Positions 6,796 to 14,804 are shown, counted from the first letter of the stretch. The stretch is 28,665 nucleotides of DNA from Syntrophomonadaceae bacterium (GCA_007122565.1 SKTJ01000307.1:1-28665); one strand, 5' to 3'. The notes: generated by a model not told the origin, from the sequence alone. A program made the numbers and translations.

Positions 6796-7884
6796 GTGCC
6801 TGTTTTTAAAGAGAGAGTAGAAAAGATTCGTGGCAAAATGGAGGAGAAAGGTCTGCCGGCCCTTATGGTCAGCCATCCTCCTAATATTTTTTATGGGAGT
6901 GGTTTTTCCGGTAGTAGTGCCCGGTTACTGGTTACGGAAAAGCGTGTTGTCCTTTATACTGATTTTCGTTATATGGAGCAGGCTGCGGCGGAGGCACCAA
7001 ACTGTGAGATTGTTAAGCTGACGAGTGCAGCAGCACCTTCTCTTTATCAGCAAATTGGGGAATTATTGCAGGACGATGGGATTTCCGCCGTTGCTGTGGA
7101 GGAAAACAGCCTCACTTTACAGGAGTTTAACCGGTTGAAAGCTGTTGGCAACGGACTGGAGGTGCTTCCATGCAGCAATGTGGTGGAAGAAATCCGAGCC
7201 GTCAAAGAGGAAAGGGAAATTGAGGCTATTACAGCGGCTGTCCGTATTGCTGATAATGCTCTCAGGGAGACGCTGCCGCTGCTCAAGCCGGGTATCAGTG
7301 AGCGTGAATTTGCAGGGGAGCTTGAATATCGCATGCGCCTTGCAGGTGCTGCAGGGTTCTCTTTCCAAACTATTGTTGCTTCGGGCCCCCGTTCTGCCCT
7401 GCCGCATGGGTTGGCTTCAACCCGAATAATTGGCGAGGGCGAATTAATTGTGGTTGACTTTGGTACTGTTTGGGACAATTATTGTTCCGATATGACCCGA
7501 ACTTTTGTCCTGGGAGAGCCAACACCGCAACAGGAGCACATCCACGCATTAGTGTGTGCTGCCAGGGAAACAGCCCTGCAGACTATAAAAATCGGTGCGC
7601 AAGCCGCCGCGATTGATGCTGTGGTGCGACAATTGTTTGAGAATGAAGGGTATGGTGCCGCGTTTGGACACGGTCTGGGGCATGGGGTAGGGGTGGAGGT
7701 GCATGAGCGGCCGACCCTTTCGCCCCTTAGTAAAGATGAACTAAAGGAAAACATGATATTTAGTATAGAACCGGGTATTTACCTGGAGGGCCAGGGAGGT
7801 GTCCGGGTGGAGGATCTGGTGGTGTTACGCCCGGAGGGGGCGCAGGTAATAACCGGGAGCGGACGGGAGTTAAGGGTAATGTAG
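6796..7884 (+). CDS. pepP: Xaa-Pro aminopeptidase (M24B family)
   Basis: This cytosolic metallopeptidase removes an N-terminal residue preceding proline. It has 362 residues, with a creatinase-type N-terminal domain (about 5-130) and a pita-bread catalytic domain (about 140-355). All five metal ligands are visible: D221 in VVDFGTVWDNY, D232 in CSDMTRTF, H296 in GHGLGHGVGVEVHERP, E325 in FSIEPGIYLEG and E339 in VRVEDLV. The first possible start is GTG 6796, since an in-frame TAG lies at 6790. Its ribosome site is poor (AGGGG abuts the GTG), which suggests modest expression. The pepP-efp pairing is conserved across Firmicutes (yqhT-yqhU in Bacillus). Confidence 0.95.
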   Translation: MPVFKERVEKIRGKMEEKGLPALMVSHPPNIFYGSGFSGSSARLLVTEKRVVLYTDFRYMEQAAAEAPNCEIVKLTSAAAPSLYQQIGELLQDDGISAVAVEENSLTLQEFNRLKAVGNGLEVLPCSNVVEEIRAVKEEREIEAITAAVRIADNALRETLPLLKPGISEREFAGELEYRMRLAGAAGFSFQTIVASGPRSALPHGLASTRIIGEGELIVVDFGTVWDNYCSDMTRTFVLGEPTPQQEHIHALVCAARETALQTIKIGAQAAAIDAVVRQLFENEGYGAAFGHGLGHGVGVEVHERPTLSPLSKDELKENMIFSIEPGIYLEGQGGVRVEDLVVLRPEGAQVITGSGRELRVM

Positions 7885-7885
7885 T

Positions 7886-7925
7886 TTTCAGAAGGCAGGA
7901 GTCAGAATTCAAATAGCAAGAACGG
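7886..7925 (+). repeat. Degenerate heptad repeat array between pepP and efp
   Basis: Starting two bases after the pepP stop, the sequence reads as consecutive 7-base units: ttCAGA, aggCAGG, agtCAGA, attCAAA, tagCAAG, aacGGAT. The nnnCARR pattern is the clearest of the five arrays in the window. The AGAATTCAAA part also has an inverted partner (TTTTGAATTCT) near 7958-7970. Confidence 0.6.
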
Positions 7926-8039
7926 ATAATTGATAAAAAAGGGTGGATATTTTAGTTATTTTGAATTCTAACTATTGGATTTTGGAATATCTGAATTGTT
8001 ATAGTTAGTTTAATACCGCTGGAAGAGGTGATTGAATGG

Positions 8040-8597
8040 ATGATTTCCACTAATGATTTTCATACGGGCTTAACAATTGAACTTGATGGAGAAGTGTACA
8101 GCATCATTGAATTTCAACATGTCAAACCGGGGAAAGGTGCTGCTTTTGTCCGTTCCCGCCTCAAAAACGTGCGCTCCGGTTCCACCACGGAGAAAACCTT
8201 TCGGGCTGGGGAAAAAATGTCCCGCGCTATTATTGAAAGGAAAGAGATGGAATACCTGTACAATAACGGGGAAGAATATATTTTAATGGATACGGAAAGC
8301 TACGAGCAGCTTTCCCTCAGTGCACAGCAACTTGGTGAAAGCACACGCTACATGAAGGAAAACATGCGTTTGACCATGATGGTTTACAAGGAAGAGAGCA
8401 TTGGTATTGAACTGCCCCATTCCGTAGAATTAACCGTTGTGGAAACAGATCCGGGACACAAAGGGGATACTGCTTCCGGGGGAAGCAAACCGGCTAAACT
8501 GGAGACGGGTCTTGTTGTTCAGGTTCCCTTCTTCGTTAATGAAGGGGATGTGCTGCGGATAGATACGCGTAATGGTGCGTATCTGGAGCGGGCTTGA
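8040..8597 (+). CDS. efp: Translation elongation factor P
   Basis: EF-P binds the ribosome between the P and E sites and rescues stalls at polyproline. ATG 8040 gives 185 residues, the standard EF-P length, starting MISTNDFHTG. AAGAGGTG at 8023-8030 is 9 bases upstream, so the in-frame GTG 8028 is less likely. The three beta-barrel domains are present: KOW-like (1-62), central OB (about 66-125) and C-terminal OB (about 129-185, with FVNEGDVLRIDTRNGAYLER). The loop HVKPGKGAAF places Lys32 at the tip, the residue modified in Bacillus EF-P. The next gene is separate, with its own good ribosome site. Confidence 0.97.
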   Translation: MISTNDFHTGLTIELDGEVYSIIEFQHVKPGKGAAFVRSRLKNVRSGSTTEKTFRAGEKMSRAIIERKEMEYLYNNGEEYILMDTESYEQLSLSAQQLGESTRYMKENMRLTMMVYKEESIGIELPHSVELTVVETDPGHKGDTASGGSKPAKLETGLVVQVPFFVNEGDVLRIDTRNGAYLERA

Positions 8598-8652
8598 TCA
8601 ATGAAGGCTTGGTTATTATCTACTCTATAATATCAAAGGGAGGTTTATAAAC

Positions 8653-9144
8653 GTGGAAGATCTACGTAGCAGAATGGGTTATCTGCGAGGCCTGGCAGAT
8701 GGTCTCGGGGTTGGTGAATCGACAGGAGAAGGGAAGGTTATTCAGCACATAATTACTGTTCTTGATGAAATGGCTGATTCCCTGGAGGAATTGCAGGAAG
8801 ATTACGAGGAGCTATTCTCCTACGTGGAAGCCATCGATGAAGATCTGACCGAGCTGGAAGATGATGTAATGGAAGAAGACGATGATTTTGACGACGATGA
8901 TGATGACTATTTCGACGATGATGATGACTTGGATTTGGATGAAGAGGAAATCAGCTTTACAGTGGAATGTCCGGAATGCCGCCATGAGGTGGTTATCGAT
9001 GAGGACATACTGGAAGATGAGGAATCCCTGGAAGTGCTCTGCCCGAAATGTGGCCGGGTTGTATTTATCAACGACGAGGAATGGGACGAAGATTTGGATG
9101 ATGATTTAGATGATGATGACGACGATGATGAAAAAAAGAAGTGA
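8653..9144 (+). CDS. CD1247-domain acidic protein with a zinc ribbon
   Basis: This protein of 163 residues has three parts. Residues 1-75 form a helical domain starting MEDLRSRMGYLRGLADGLGV, which matches my memory of the CD1247 N-terminal domain of spore-forming clostridia. Residues about 70-97 are an almost pure Asp/Glu tract. Residues about 105-140 form a putative zinc ribbon with CPEC and CPKC pairs, and the C-terminus is a second Asp-rich tail ending in lysines. The GTG start at 8653 follows AAAGGGAGG at 8635-8643. Function is unknown in the family; the efp-to-spoIIIA position is common in Clostridia. A nucleic-acid-mimicking or metal-binding role is only a guess. A strong terminator follows. 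Confidence 0.8.
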   Translation: MEDLRSRMGYLRGLADGLGVGESTGEGKVIQHIITVLDEMADSLEELQEDYEELFSYVEAIDEDLTELEDDVMEEDDDFDDDDDDYFDDDDDLDLDEEEISFTVECPECRHEVVIDEDILEDEESLEVLCPKCGRVVFINDEEWDEDLDDDLDDDDDDDEKKK

Positions 9145-9197
9145 ACTTCTGAAGAGTAACGGATAACAACTAAACAGCTTATTACGCTACCGTATAA

Positions 9198-9228
9198 GAC
9201 CCGGCTTACAAAAGCCGGGTCTTTTTTT
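9198..9228 (+). terminator. Strong intrinsic terminator
   Basis: GACCCGGCTT (9198-9207) pairs perfectly with AAGCCGGGTC (9212-9221) across an ACAA loop and is followed by seven T (9222-9228). This separates the efp/CD1247 unit from the sporulation operon. Confidence 0.93.
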
Positions 9229-9249
9229 ATGTAAACGGCATTCTATTCG

Positions 9250-9278
9250 TCATAAAAGAGAAACCATTGCCATAGTTA
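9250..9278 (+). promoter_or_regulatory. Candidate sigma-E promoter of the spoIIIA operon
   Basis: TCATAAA (9250-9256) lies 14 bases before CATAGTTA (9271-9278), the layout of sigma-E sites (about KMATATT, N14, CATACAAT). The -35 agrees at about 5 of 7 positions, the -10 only partly. The spoIIIA operon of Bacillus is transcribed by sigma-E in the mother cell, which makes the position sensible. The match itself is weak. Confidence 0.35.
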
Positions 9279-9324
9279 TTCCTAAGAGCAGGGATAACAT
9301 TGTGCATCCCTAGACCTTAACAGG

Positions 9325-10332
9325 ATGGTGAAACTCATTTTGTTTAACCGGTACCACAACGTGATTAAGGAAATCGGTCTTTTCCTCCCACCGCGCATCC
9401 GTAGCATGGTGGAAAAATTGCCGTTTGAGCTTTTGGAGCAGGCAGAAGAGATTCGTCTGCGCCATTCCCGGCCTCTGATGCTGCACTGGAACGATGGCGA
9501 GGCCTACCTGGGGAAGAGCGGGGTGGTGGGGAAAGCAAAAGATGCACACTTTGTTAGCGGCGAAGACCTGGAAAAGACACTGGAACTAATCAGCAACCAT
9601 TCTCTCTACGCTTTTGAAGAGGAATTGAGGCAGGGCTATATTACGCTGCCGGGAGGACATCGCGTCGGGCTGGCCGGCAGAGCGGTTGTGGAAAAAGGGA
9701 AAGTAAAAATATTTTCCAATATCAGCGGGTTAAATATTCGTATAGCGAGACAAATCAAAGGTACCGCTGAGCGGGTTTTGCCGTTTCTGGTGGACCGGGC
9801 TACTGGACGTCTTTTTCATACATTGATTATCTCGCCGCCCCAGGGGGGTAAAACGACCATGTTGCGGGATTTGGCCCGTCTGATCAGCGATGGGGTGGGT
9901 ATTTTGGGGCAGGGACAGAAGGTGGGAATAGTGGACGAGCGTTCCGAAATAGCCGGTTCATTCAGGGGAGTGCCGCAGCTCGAAGTGGGAATACGCACTG
10001 ATGTGCTTGACGCCTGCCCCAAGGCAGAGGGGATCATGTTAATGTTACGTTCCCTTTCCCCCCGCGTAATTGTTACGGATGAACTGGGCCGCGAAGCAGA
10101 TGCGGATGCTGTTATTGAAGCCATCCATTGCGGCGTTACAATAATCACTTCAGTGCACGGGTCCAGCCTGGAAGAAATCTGCAACCGTCCGGTAATTGCA
10201 ACACTGCTGCAAAACAGTTATTTTGAGCGGCTTATTTTCCTTAGTAACGCTCAGGGGGCGGGGACGCTGGAGGCTATTGTGGAAGGGGAACGGGGATTAC
10301 CCCTTTTTTCGTCTCAAAGTAAAGGGGAGTAA
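9325..10332 (+). CDS. spoIIIAA: Stage III sporulation protein AA, ATPase
   Basis: SpoIIIAA is the predicted secretion-type ATPase of the SpoIIIA-SpoIIQ channel that keeps the engulfed forespore active. In its 335 residues the P-loop is SPPQGGKTT at 170-178, with Ser where Gly is more usual, and Walker B is VIVTDELG at 248-255. The IVDERSEIAG segment (202-211) and SVHGSSLEEI (276-285) are typical of SpoIIIAA. The N-terminal half has EEIRLRHSRPL, a family mark. ATG 9325 has only a weak ribosome site (AACAGG abutting). It is followed 5 bases later by spoIIIAB. Identity is firm from sequence and from the complete ordered operon. Confidence 0.96.
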   Translation: MVKLILFNRYHNVIKEIGLFLPPRIRSMVEKLPFELLEQAEEIRLRHSRPLMLHWNDGEAYLGKSGVVGKAKDAHFVSGEDLEKTLELISNHSLYAFEEELRQGYITLPGGHRVGLAGRAVVEKGKVKIFSNISGLNIRIARQIKGTAERVLPFLVDRATGRLFHTLIISPPQGGKTTMLRDLARLISDGVGILGQGQKVGIVDERSEIAGSFRGVPQLEVGIRTDVLDACPKAEGIMLMLRSLSPRVIVTDELGREADADAVIEAIHCGVTIITSVHGSSLEEICNRPVIATLLQNSYFERLIFLSNAQGAGTLEAIVEGERGLPLFSSQSKGE

Positions 10333-10337
10333 AGAAA

Positions 10338-10859
10338 TTGATTGCTAAACTGCTGGGAGCAATTCTTATTGTTTTTACTGCATACTGCTATGGGTGTTCC
10401 ATATCAGCTGTATATAAAAACCGCGTGAAGCGTCTGGAAGAACTACTCTTGTCCCTGGAGATTTTCAAAGCTGAGATAAATTATGGACTTTCCCTGCTGC
10501 CGGAAGTCTTCCGCTCGATTGCAGGCAGAGTACGTGGTCCCATCGGCGTCCTCTTTGCCCGGACTGAAAAGTATATGAAACTTCAGGATGGATTCAGTGC
10601 AGGAGATTGCTGGCGCAAATCACTGCAAGACAGTGAAGGGGAACTGGAACTGGACAAGGATCAGTTGGCACTGCTTAAGAAAATGGGGCCGGTTTGGGGT
10701 AAAGGGGACAAAAATGATCAACTCAAACAGGTAGCTCTGATGCAGGAGTTAATAAGACAGACTCTGCAGGAGGCACGTGAGGAACGGGTAAAAAATGAAA
10801 AAATGTGGCGCTACCTGGGCCTACTCGGGGGATGTACCATCGTCATCCTGCTTCTCTAA
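10338..10859 (+). CDS. spoIIIAB: Stage III sporulation protein AB
   Basis: This 173-residue protein has an N-terminal membrane segment (about 3-22), the RLEELLLSLEIFKAEINYG motif typical of SpoIIIAB, a charged helical middle, and a C-terminal membrane segment (about 159-173). The topology is like GspF/PilC-type platform proteins in miniature, and SpoIIIAB has been compared with GspF as partner of the AA ATPase. TTG 10338 is used, with AAAGGGGAG at 10321-10329 placed 8 bases upstream. The stop is followed within 6 bases by a palindromic repeat that interrupts the operon. Confidence 0.93.
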   Translation: MIAKLLGAILIVFTAYCYGCSISAVYKNRVKRLEELLLSLEIFKAEINYGLSLLPEVFRSIAGRVRGPIGVLFARTEKYMKLQDGFSAGDCWRKSLQDSEGELELDKDQLALLKKMGPVWGKGDKNDQLKQVALMQELIRQTLQEAREERVKNEKMWRYLGLLGGCTIVILLL

Positions 10860-10864
10860 GAAAA

Positions 10865-10936
10865 TGGGACAAGGGGACAGGTTCCTTGTCCCAAAAGTTC
10901 AACAAAATGGGACAAGGGACCTGTCCCCTTGTCCCA
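10865..10936. repeat. REP-doublet-like palindrome inside the spoIIIA operon
   Basis: Two 29-base units, 10865-10893 and 10908-10936, are inverted copies of each other with one mismatch (28 of 29), separated by 14 AT-rich bases. Each unit is also a hairpin by itself, with TGGGACAAGG and CCTTGTCCCA arms. I know similar GGGACAGG/CCTGTCCC palindromes from intergenic DNA of other anaerobes, some near IS200-like REP-associated transposases, but no such transposase is in this window. It fills the gap between spoIIIAB and spoIIIAC. Confidence 0.85.
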
Positions 10937-10964
10937 CCTGAATCGTCTGGAAGGGGGATTGTAT

Positions 10965-11171
10965 GTGGAAAACCTCAGGGTAGACCTATTATTTCAAATT
11001 GCCGGTATCGGCATCTTTATTTCCGTGCTCAATATTGTGCTTAAACAGGCGGGTAAGGAGGAGCAGGCTCAGATGCTTACGCTTGTAGGGGTGGTCATTG
11101 TTCTGCTGCTTGTTTTGCAATTGCTTGGTGATCTTTTCGACAGTATCAGGGTTATATTTAATTTATATTAG
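10965..11171 (+). CDS. spoIIIAC: Stage III sporulation protein AC
   Basis: This small membrane protein of 68 residues, the same length as the Bacillus protein, has two hydrophobic helices (about 9-26 and 38-56). The segment VLKQAGKEEQAQMLTLVGVV is typical of SpoIIIAC. GTG 10965 follows GGGGG at 10953-10957 by 7 bases. An earlier in-frame TTG at 10929 lies inside the palindromic repeat and would add 12 odd residues, so I reject it. It is part of the SpoIIIA channel in the mother-cell membrane, near SpoIIIAD. Confidence 0.93.
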   Translation: MENLRVDLLFQIAGIGIFISVLNIVLKQAGKEEQAQMLTLVGVVIVLLLVLQLLGDLFDSIRVIFNLY

Positions 11172-11190
11172 CTGTCCGGGTGTGTGAAAA

Positions 11191-11577
11191 ATGGAAATAG
11201 CACAGGTTGTCGGTTTTGGAGTCATGGCCACTATCTTTATCCTTTTTATTCGCCAGAACCGCCCGGAGATAGCGCAACTTCTCTCTATTGCTGTGGGCAT
11301 AGCGCTCATCTTTTACCTCCTTGGTTACCTGAAGTTAATTGTGGATATCATTACCGAATTAGCTTTGGAGGCGGAGATAAACGCAGTGTTTTTGCGCACG
11401 CTCTTACGGGTCATCGGTGTTGCTTACCTGGCGGAGTTTGGCGCGCAGATATGCCGCGATGCAGGGGAGGGTAATGTAGCCCTGAAAATAGAATTTGCAG
11501 GAAAACTAATCATTTTGGTTATGACTGTGCCGATCTTAATGTCCGTCCTGGAGAGCATTGTAAACATCATTCCCTGA
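11191..11577 (+). CDS. spoIIIAD: Stage III sporulation protein AD
   Basis: This 128-residue integral membrane protein has about four hydrophobic helices. The conserved features are MEIAQVVGFGVMATI at the start and the AYLAEFGAQICRDAGEGNVALKIEFAGK region (split here only for description: YLAEFGAQICRDAGE, then ALKIEFAGK) near residues 82-110. SpoIIIAD works in the membrane part of the SpoIIIA-SpoIIQ complex. The ATG lies 19 bases after spoIIIAC with a poor ribosome site (GGTGTGTG), so it may depend on coupling to the upstream gene. Confidence 0.94.
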   Translation: MEIAQVVGFGVMATIFILFIRQNRPEIAQLLSIAVGIALIFYLLGYLKLIVDIITELALEAEINAVFLRTLLRVIGVAYLAEFGAQICRDAGEGNVALKIEFAGKLIILVMTVPILMSVLESIVNIIP

Positions 11578-11605
11578 GGTTAACGGAGGTCACGGGAGGG
11601 CAATA

Positions 11606-12853
11606 GTGGAGAATCAAACGGAAAGAGGAAAGGCACATAATGTTGTAAAAATACTCTTGTTTCTTCTGCCACTTATCTTTATTTTGGTCACGCCTTACGG
11701 TGGGACAAGAGTCAAGGCCGCGTTACCAGGTGAAATTGCCCCTGTGCAGGCAGGTGTTCCCCCGGCAGGCAGAGAGTTGGGGGATCCCTTTGAAATAGAG
11801 GGATGGAAACAAGTAGAAGATTACTGGCACGAATTGGAACAGGAATTGGGGGAATTTTTACCGGAATGGAGTATCCAGGATATCTGGCATCGCGATGGAG
11901 AACGGTTTATTCCAGGGTTGGGAGAGCTATTTACCGGGATGGTTCGCTATCTTATGCGGGAAGTTCTGGCTAATATTAAGCTTATGGGACAACTACTTCT
12001 ATTAGCTGTGGCTGCAGCGCTTTTGAAGAGCCTACAGGGCGCCTTCGGTAGCCATGAAGTAGCCCGTTTAACAGAAGCTGTAGTGTTCTTTGTGCTACTG
12101 GGTATAGCAATTGGCAGTTTTTCCCTGGCGCTGAAGATTGGCAGGGAAGCCATTGACAGTATGGTTAACTTTATGTTGGCTCTTTTGCCAGTTCTCCTCA
12201 CATTAATGGCATCGCTTGGACATGTTACATCCGCCGCCCTCTTTCACCCGTTAATTATTGTGGCGGTAAATGTGATGGCTTCACTTGTGCGTAACGTTTT
12301 TTTTCCATTGATTTTATTTGCTACCATTCTTTATTTGCTCAATCACTTTTCTCCTGATTTTAAGATTAACCGTCTTGCCAACTTGCTCAAAGACGCCAGC
12401 ATCTGGGGAATTGGGTTGATGCTCACTATCTTTGTGGGGATTACGGGGGTGCAGGGGGTTGCCGGCAGTATTGGGGATGCTGTTTCATTGCGCACGGCCA
12501 AATTCATGACAGGAGCATTTATCCCGGTTGTGGGGAGGGCCATGTCTGATGCAGTGGAGACGGTTCTTGGTTATTCCCTGTTGCTTAAAAACAGTGTAAC
12601 TCTTGCCGGAATGATTATTCTGGCCCTGATCATCGTTTTCCCCTTGCTTAAACTGCTGGCGCTGGTTATTATCTTCAAGTTCGCCGGGGCTATCGTGCAG
12701 CCCCTTGGGGAGAACAGTCTTGCTGATACTCTGGATACCATGGGTAGTTGTCTGACGTTAATCTTTGCCGCCGTGGCTACAGTGGCTCTCGCCTTTTTCA
12801 TCGGTATCACAATAATCATTGGTGCGAGCAATGCTGTGGTAATGCTGCGTTAA
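11606..12853 (+). CDS. spoIIIAE: Stage III sporulation protein AE
   Basis: This is the largest SpoIIIA membrane protein, 415 residues. It has an N-terminal signal-like helix (about 15-30), a hydrophilic extracytoplasmic stretch (about 38-115), then repeated membrane helices to the C-terminus. Typical segments include FMTGAFIPVVGRAMSDAVET (about 299-318) and GNSL-like PLGENSLADTLDTMG. It acts as a channel component of the SpoIIIA-SpoIIQ apparatus. GTG 11606 is preceded by CGGAGG (11584-11589) and GGGAGGG (11594-11600), the latter at a good distance. Length and order agree with other Clostridia. Confidence 0.95.
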   Translation: MENQTERGKAHNVVKILLFLLPLIFILVTPYGGTRVKAALPGEIAPVQAGVPPAGRELGDPFEIEGWKQVEDYWHELEQELGEFLPEWSIQDIWHRDGERFIPGLGELFTGMVRYLMREVLANIKLMGQLLLLAVAAALLKSLQGAFGSHEVARLTEAVVFFVLLGIAIGSFSLALKIGREAIDSMVNFMLALLPVLLTLMASLGHVTSAALFHPLIIVAVNVMASLVRNVFFPLILFATILYLLNHFSPDFKINRLANLLKDASIWGIGLMLTIFVGITGVQGVAGSIGDAVSLRTAKFMTGAFIPVVGRAMSDAVETVLGYSLLLKNSVTLAGMIILALIIVFPLLKLLALVIIFKFAGAIVQPLGENSLADTLDTMGSCLTLIFAAVATVALAFFIGITIIIGASNAVVMLR

Positions 12854-12868
12854 CGCAGGAGGGGAAGA

Positions 12869-13525
12869 TTGTTGATTGACTCAATCGGAAATTTAATTCG
12901 TTATATTGTAATTCTTATATTCCTGGCTACGCTGCTTGAAATGATCCTGCCGCACGGTCAGTTCCGGCGCTACCTGCGTATGCTTGTGGGGATTCTGTTA
13001 ATCCTTACCATACTTTCACCGATTCAGAATATTATGCGCATCGCCCCGGGGTGGGATGCGCCTGTGTTTCTGGCGGCTCCCTCCGGGAAAGAAGACTTGG
13101 CTTTAATTCTGCAAAGAGGGGAAAAGTTGCGGGAAGAGGGTTACAAGGACGCCGTAGTTAACTACCGCTATCATCTATTTACGATAGTTGAAAAATTGTT
13201 GACGCAGGAGTTTTCAGCAGAGTTGCTTGAATTGAGGGTGACCCTGGACGAGGATCCGCAAAGCACGGAGTTTGGCGCAATAAAAAATATGGTGGTGGTG
13301 GCTTGCGAAAAAAGGAGCGCTTCTTCTAGCACCGAAAATGGTACGGTGGAGGAGATCAGGATTTCTGTTAAACGTGGGGAAAACGAATTTGGATTGGCGC
13401 AAGAGAATGAAAATTCATTGGCGGACTTTCCTTCTGTGAAGGGTAAAGAAATGGTAATGGCTAATTATCTGGCCCGCTATTTCCTCCTGGCAGAGGAACA
13501 GGTGGATGTACGCCTTATTCCCTGA
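12869..13525 (+). CDS. spoIIIAF: Stage III sporulation protein AF
   Basis: This protein of 218 residues has two N-terminal membrane helices (about 8-26 and 36-55) in the pattern RYLRMLVGILLILTILSPIQ, which is typical of SpoIIIAF. A soluble ring-building-like domain follows (about 75-218). TTG 12869 (or the adjacent TTG 12872) is served by AGGAGGGGAAG at 12858-12868. It lies 15 bases after spoIIIAE and almost abuts spoIIIAG. The soluble domain is poorly conserved in general and I see no catalytic motif. Confidence 0.92.
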   Translation: MLIDSIGNLIRYIVILIFLATLLEMILPHGQFRRYLRMLVGILLILTILSPIQNIMRIAPGWDAPVFLAAPSGKEDLALILQRGEKLREEGYKDAVVNYRYHLFTIVEKLLTQEFSAELLELRVTLDEDPQSTEFGAIKNMVVVACEKRSASSSTENGTVEEIRISVKRGENEFGLAQENENSLADFPSVKGKEMVMANYLARYFLLAEEQVDVRLIP

Positions 13526-13537
13526 GAGGTGGTTGAC

Positions 13538-14161
13538 ATGGGACAAGAAAAAAGCAGCAGTAACACTACAAGCAGCAAAATATTTTCCCTGTGGCGGGAT
13601 TTGTTTCAGCCGGCAGGTGGAGAGCATAAAAATAAAAAGAACTTTTACCTGTTATTAATCCTTCTCCTGGGGATAATATTAATGTTTGCCGGTCCTCTTC
13701 TCAGTGCGCCAAAAGAGGCGGAATTGATAAAAGAAGAGATAGAGATACAGCCCCGGGATATTGACTTTGAAACGGACTTGGCCCGCGCATTGGAACGGAT
13801 CCTGGAACATATAGATGGAATTAGCGATGTGCAGGTATTGATAAATTATGCCGGCAGTAAAGAGGGGGTTTACGCCCGTTCCCACGACGAGAGTACCCGT
13901 ATCACGCTGGAGGTGGATCGAGAAGGGGGCACACGGGAAATAGAGGAAATAAACCGGCGCGAGGATCAGGTAGTCCTGCGGGATGGTGGAGGAGGTGAGG
14001 AAGGGCTTCTGTTGAAGGAAATTATGCCTGAGATTAAGGGAGTCCTGGTGGTAGCCAGGGGGGCGGAAAACAGTTATCTTCGCCTGGAGGTGGTGCGGGC
14101 TATCCAAAGCGTGCTTAATTTACCGGTACACCGCATTGCACTTCTACCATATGGAAGTTAG
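13538..14161 (+). CDS. spoIIIAG: Stage III sporulation protein AG
   Basis: SpoIIIAG forms a large ring in the space between the two membranes around the forespore. From ATG 13538 it has 207 residues: a cytoplasmic N-terminus (1-34), one membrane helix (about 35-53), then a ring-building domain with LARALERILEHIDGISDVQV and IKGVLVVARGAENSYLRLEV, which fits the EscJ/PrgK-like fold. AGAGGTGG at 13525-13532 is well placed for ATG 13538; the GTG 13529 start would overlap it. The domain contains a charged, glycine-rich loop (DGGGGEE region) of the kind that forms the beta-sheet insertion in Bacillus SpoIIIAG. Confidence 0.94.
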   Translation: MGQEKSSSNTTSSKIFSLWRDLFQPAGGEHKNKKNFYLLLILLLGIILMFAGPLLSAPKEAELIKEEIEIQPRDIDFETDLARALERILEHIDGISDVQVLINYAGSKEGVYARSHDESTRITLEVDREGGTREIEEINRREDQVVLRDGGGGEEGLLLKEIMPEIKGVLVVARGAENSYLRLEVVRAIQSVLNLPVHRIALLPYGS

Positions 14162-14214
14162 CTACTATTAATACACCCATGGAGTTAGCCGTAAAGGAGG
14201 TGGCTTGGGGAGCG

Positions 14215-14745
14215 ATGGAGAAAAAGAAGATCTGGCTGGTTGGAGTTATCCTGGGTTTAATGGTTATTTATCTTGTGGTAAATATTTTAGAAAAGGAAAT
14301 GAGCCTTATCGAGGTGACACCTGATGAATCGACGGTCTCGCCTCTTTTAGCCGAAGAATTGCCCGAGGATCCAGCGCGTTGGAGGTTCGATGATACCCAT
14401 GCGTTTTTTGTGGAATATCGCCTGGAACGGGATCGGGTGCGGGGTCAGGAGCTTGAGATGCTCAATGATATTATCAATAATTCCCAGGCAGGGGTGGAAA
14501 CACGCCGCGAAGCAGAACTGCAAATTTTAAAACTGGTAGAGCTCATGGAGAAGGAACTGATTGTGGAAAATATGTTAAAAGCTCAGGGATATCCGGATGC
14601 AGTATACTTCGGTGGCAAGGACGGTGTAACCGTGATGATCCATGCCGAGCAACTTGGCGAGGAAGAATTCTGGCGTATTGCTGATATGGTGGCTGCCGTT
14701 GCCGGTGTTTCCCGGGAAAATGTGCAGGTTATCCAGCAGGATTAG
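14215..14745 (+). CDS. spoIIIAH: Stage III sporulation protein AH
   Basis: SpoIIIAH is the mother-cell membrane protein that binds SpoIIQ across the intermembrane space. From ATG 14215 the protein has 176 residues: membrane helix at about 6-24, an acidic linker, a coiled region (REAELQILKLVELMEKE) and a C-terminal EscJ/YscJ-like ring domain (about 105-176). The Bacillus protein is longer (218), mainly in the linker. I chose ATG 14215 because the helix should begin near the N-terminus. ATG 14179 in the same frame would add 12 residues, and the strong AAAGGAGG at 14193-14200 lies between the two. It is the last gene of the operon. Confidence 0.92.
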   Translation: MEKKKIWLVGVILGLMVIYLVVNILEKEMSLIEVTPDESTVSPLLAEELPEDPARWRFDDTHAFFVEYRLERDRVRGQELEMLNDIINNSQAGVETRREAELQILKLVELMEKELIVENMLKAQGYPDAVYFGGKDGVTVMIHAEQLGEEEFWRIADMVAAVAGVSRENVQVIQQD

Positions 14746-14751
14746 AGTATA

Positions 14752-14770
14752 TATACCATTATCTGGTATA
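14752..14770. promoter_or_regulatory. Inverted repeat upstream of the asp23 promoter
   Basis: TATACCA (14752-14758) and TGGTATA (14764-14770) form a perfect 7-base inverted repeat with a 5-base centre, 34 bases before the -35 element of the asp23 promoter and just behind the spoIIIAH stop. There is no T-tract, so an operator is as likely as a weak terminator. Confidence 0.35.
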
Positions 14771-14804
14771 GCGTATGATTTGGCCGAAAAAGTGGCCGTT
14801 AAAT

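Noticed and set aside
8000..8005. TATAGT as a -10 box for efp
   Set aside because: The nearest -35-like word (TTGGAT, 7975-7980) is 19 bases away and weak; not enough to call.
8626..8631. TATAAT as a promoter for the CD1247-like gene
   Set aside because: The -10 is perfect, but no -35-like hexamer or TG extension lies at a workable distance.
10929..10964. Upstream TTG start for spoIIIAC
   Set aside because: It lies within the palindromic repeat; GTG 10965 has the ribosome site and gives the family length of 68.
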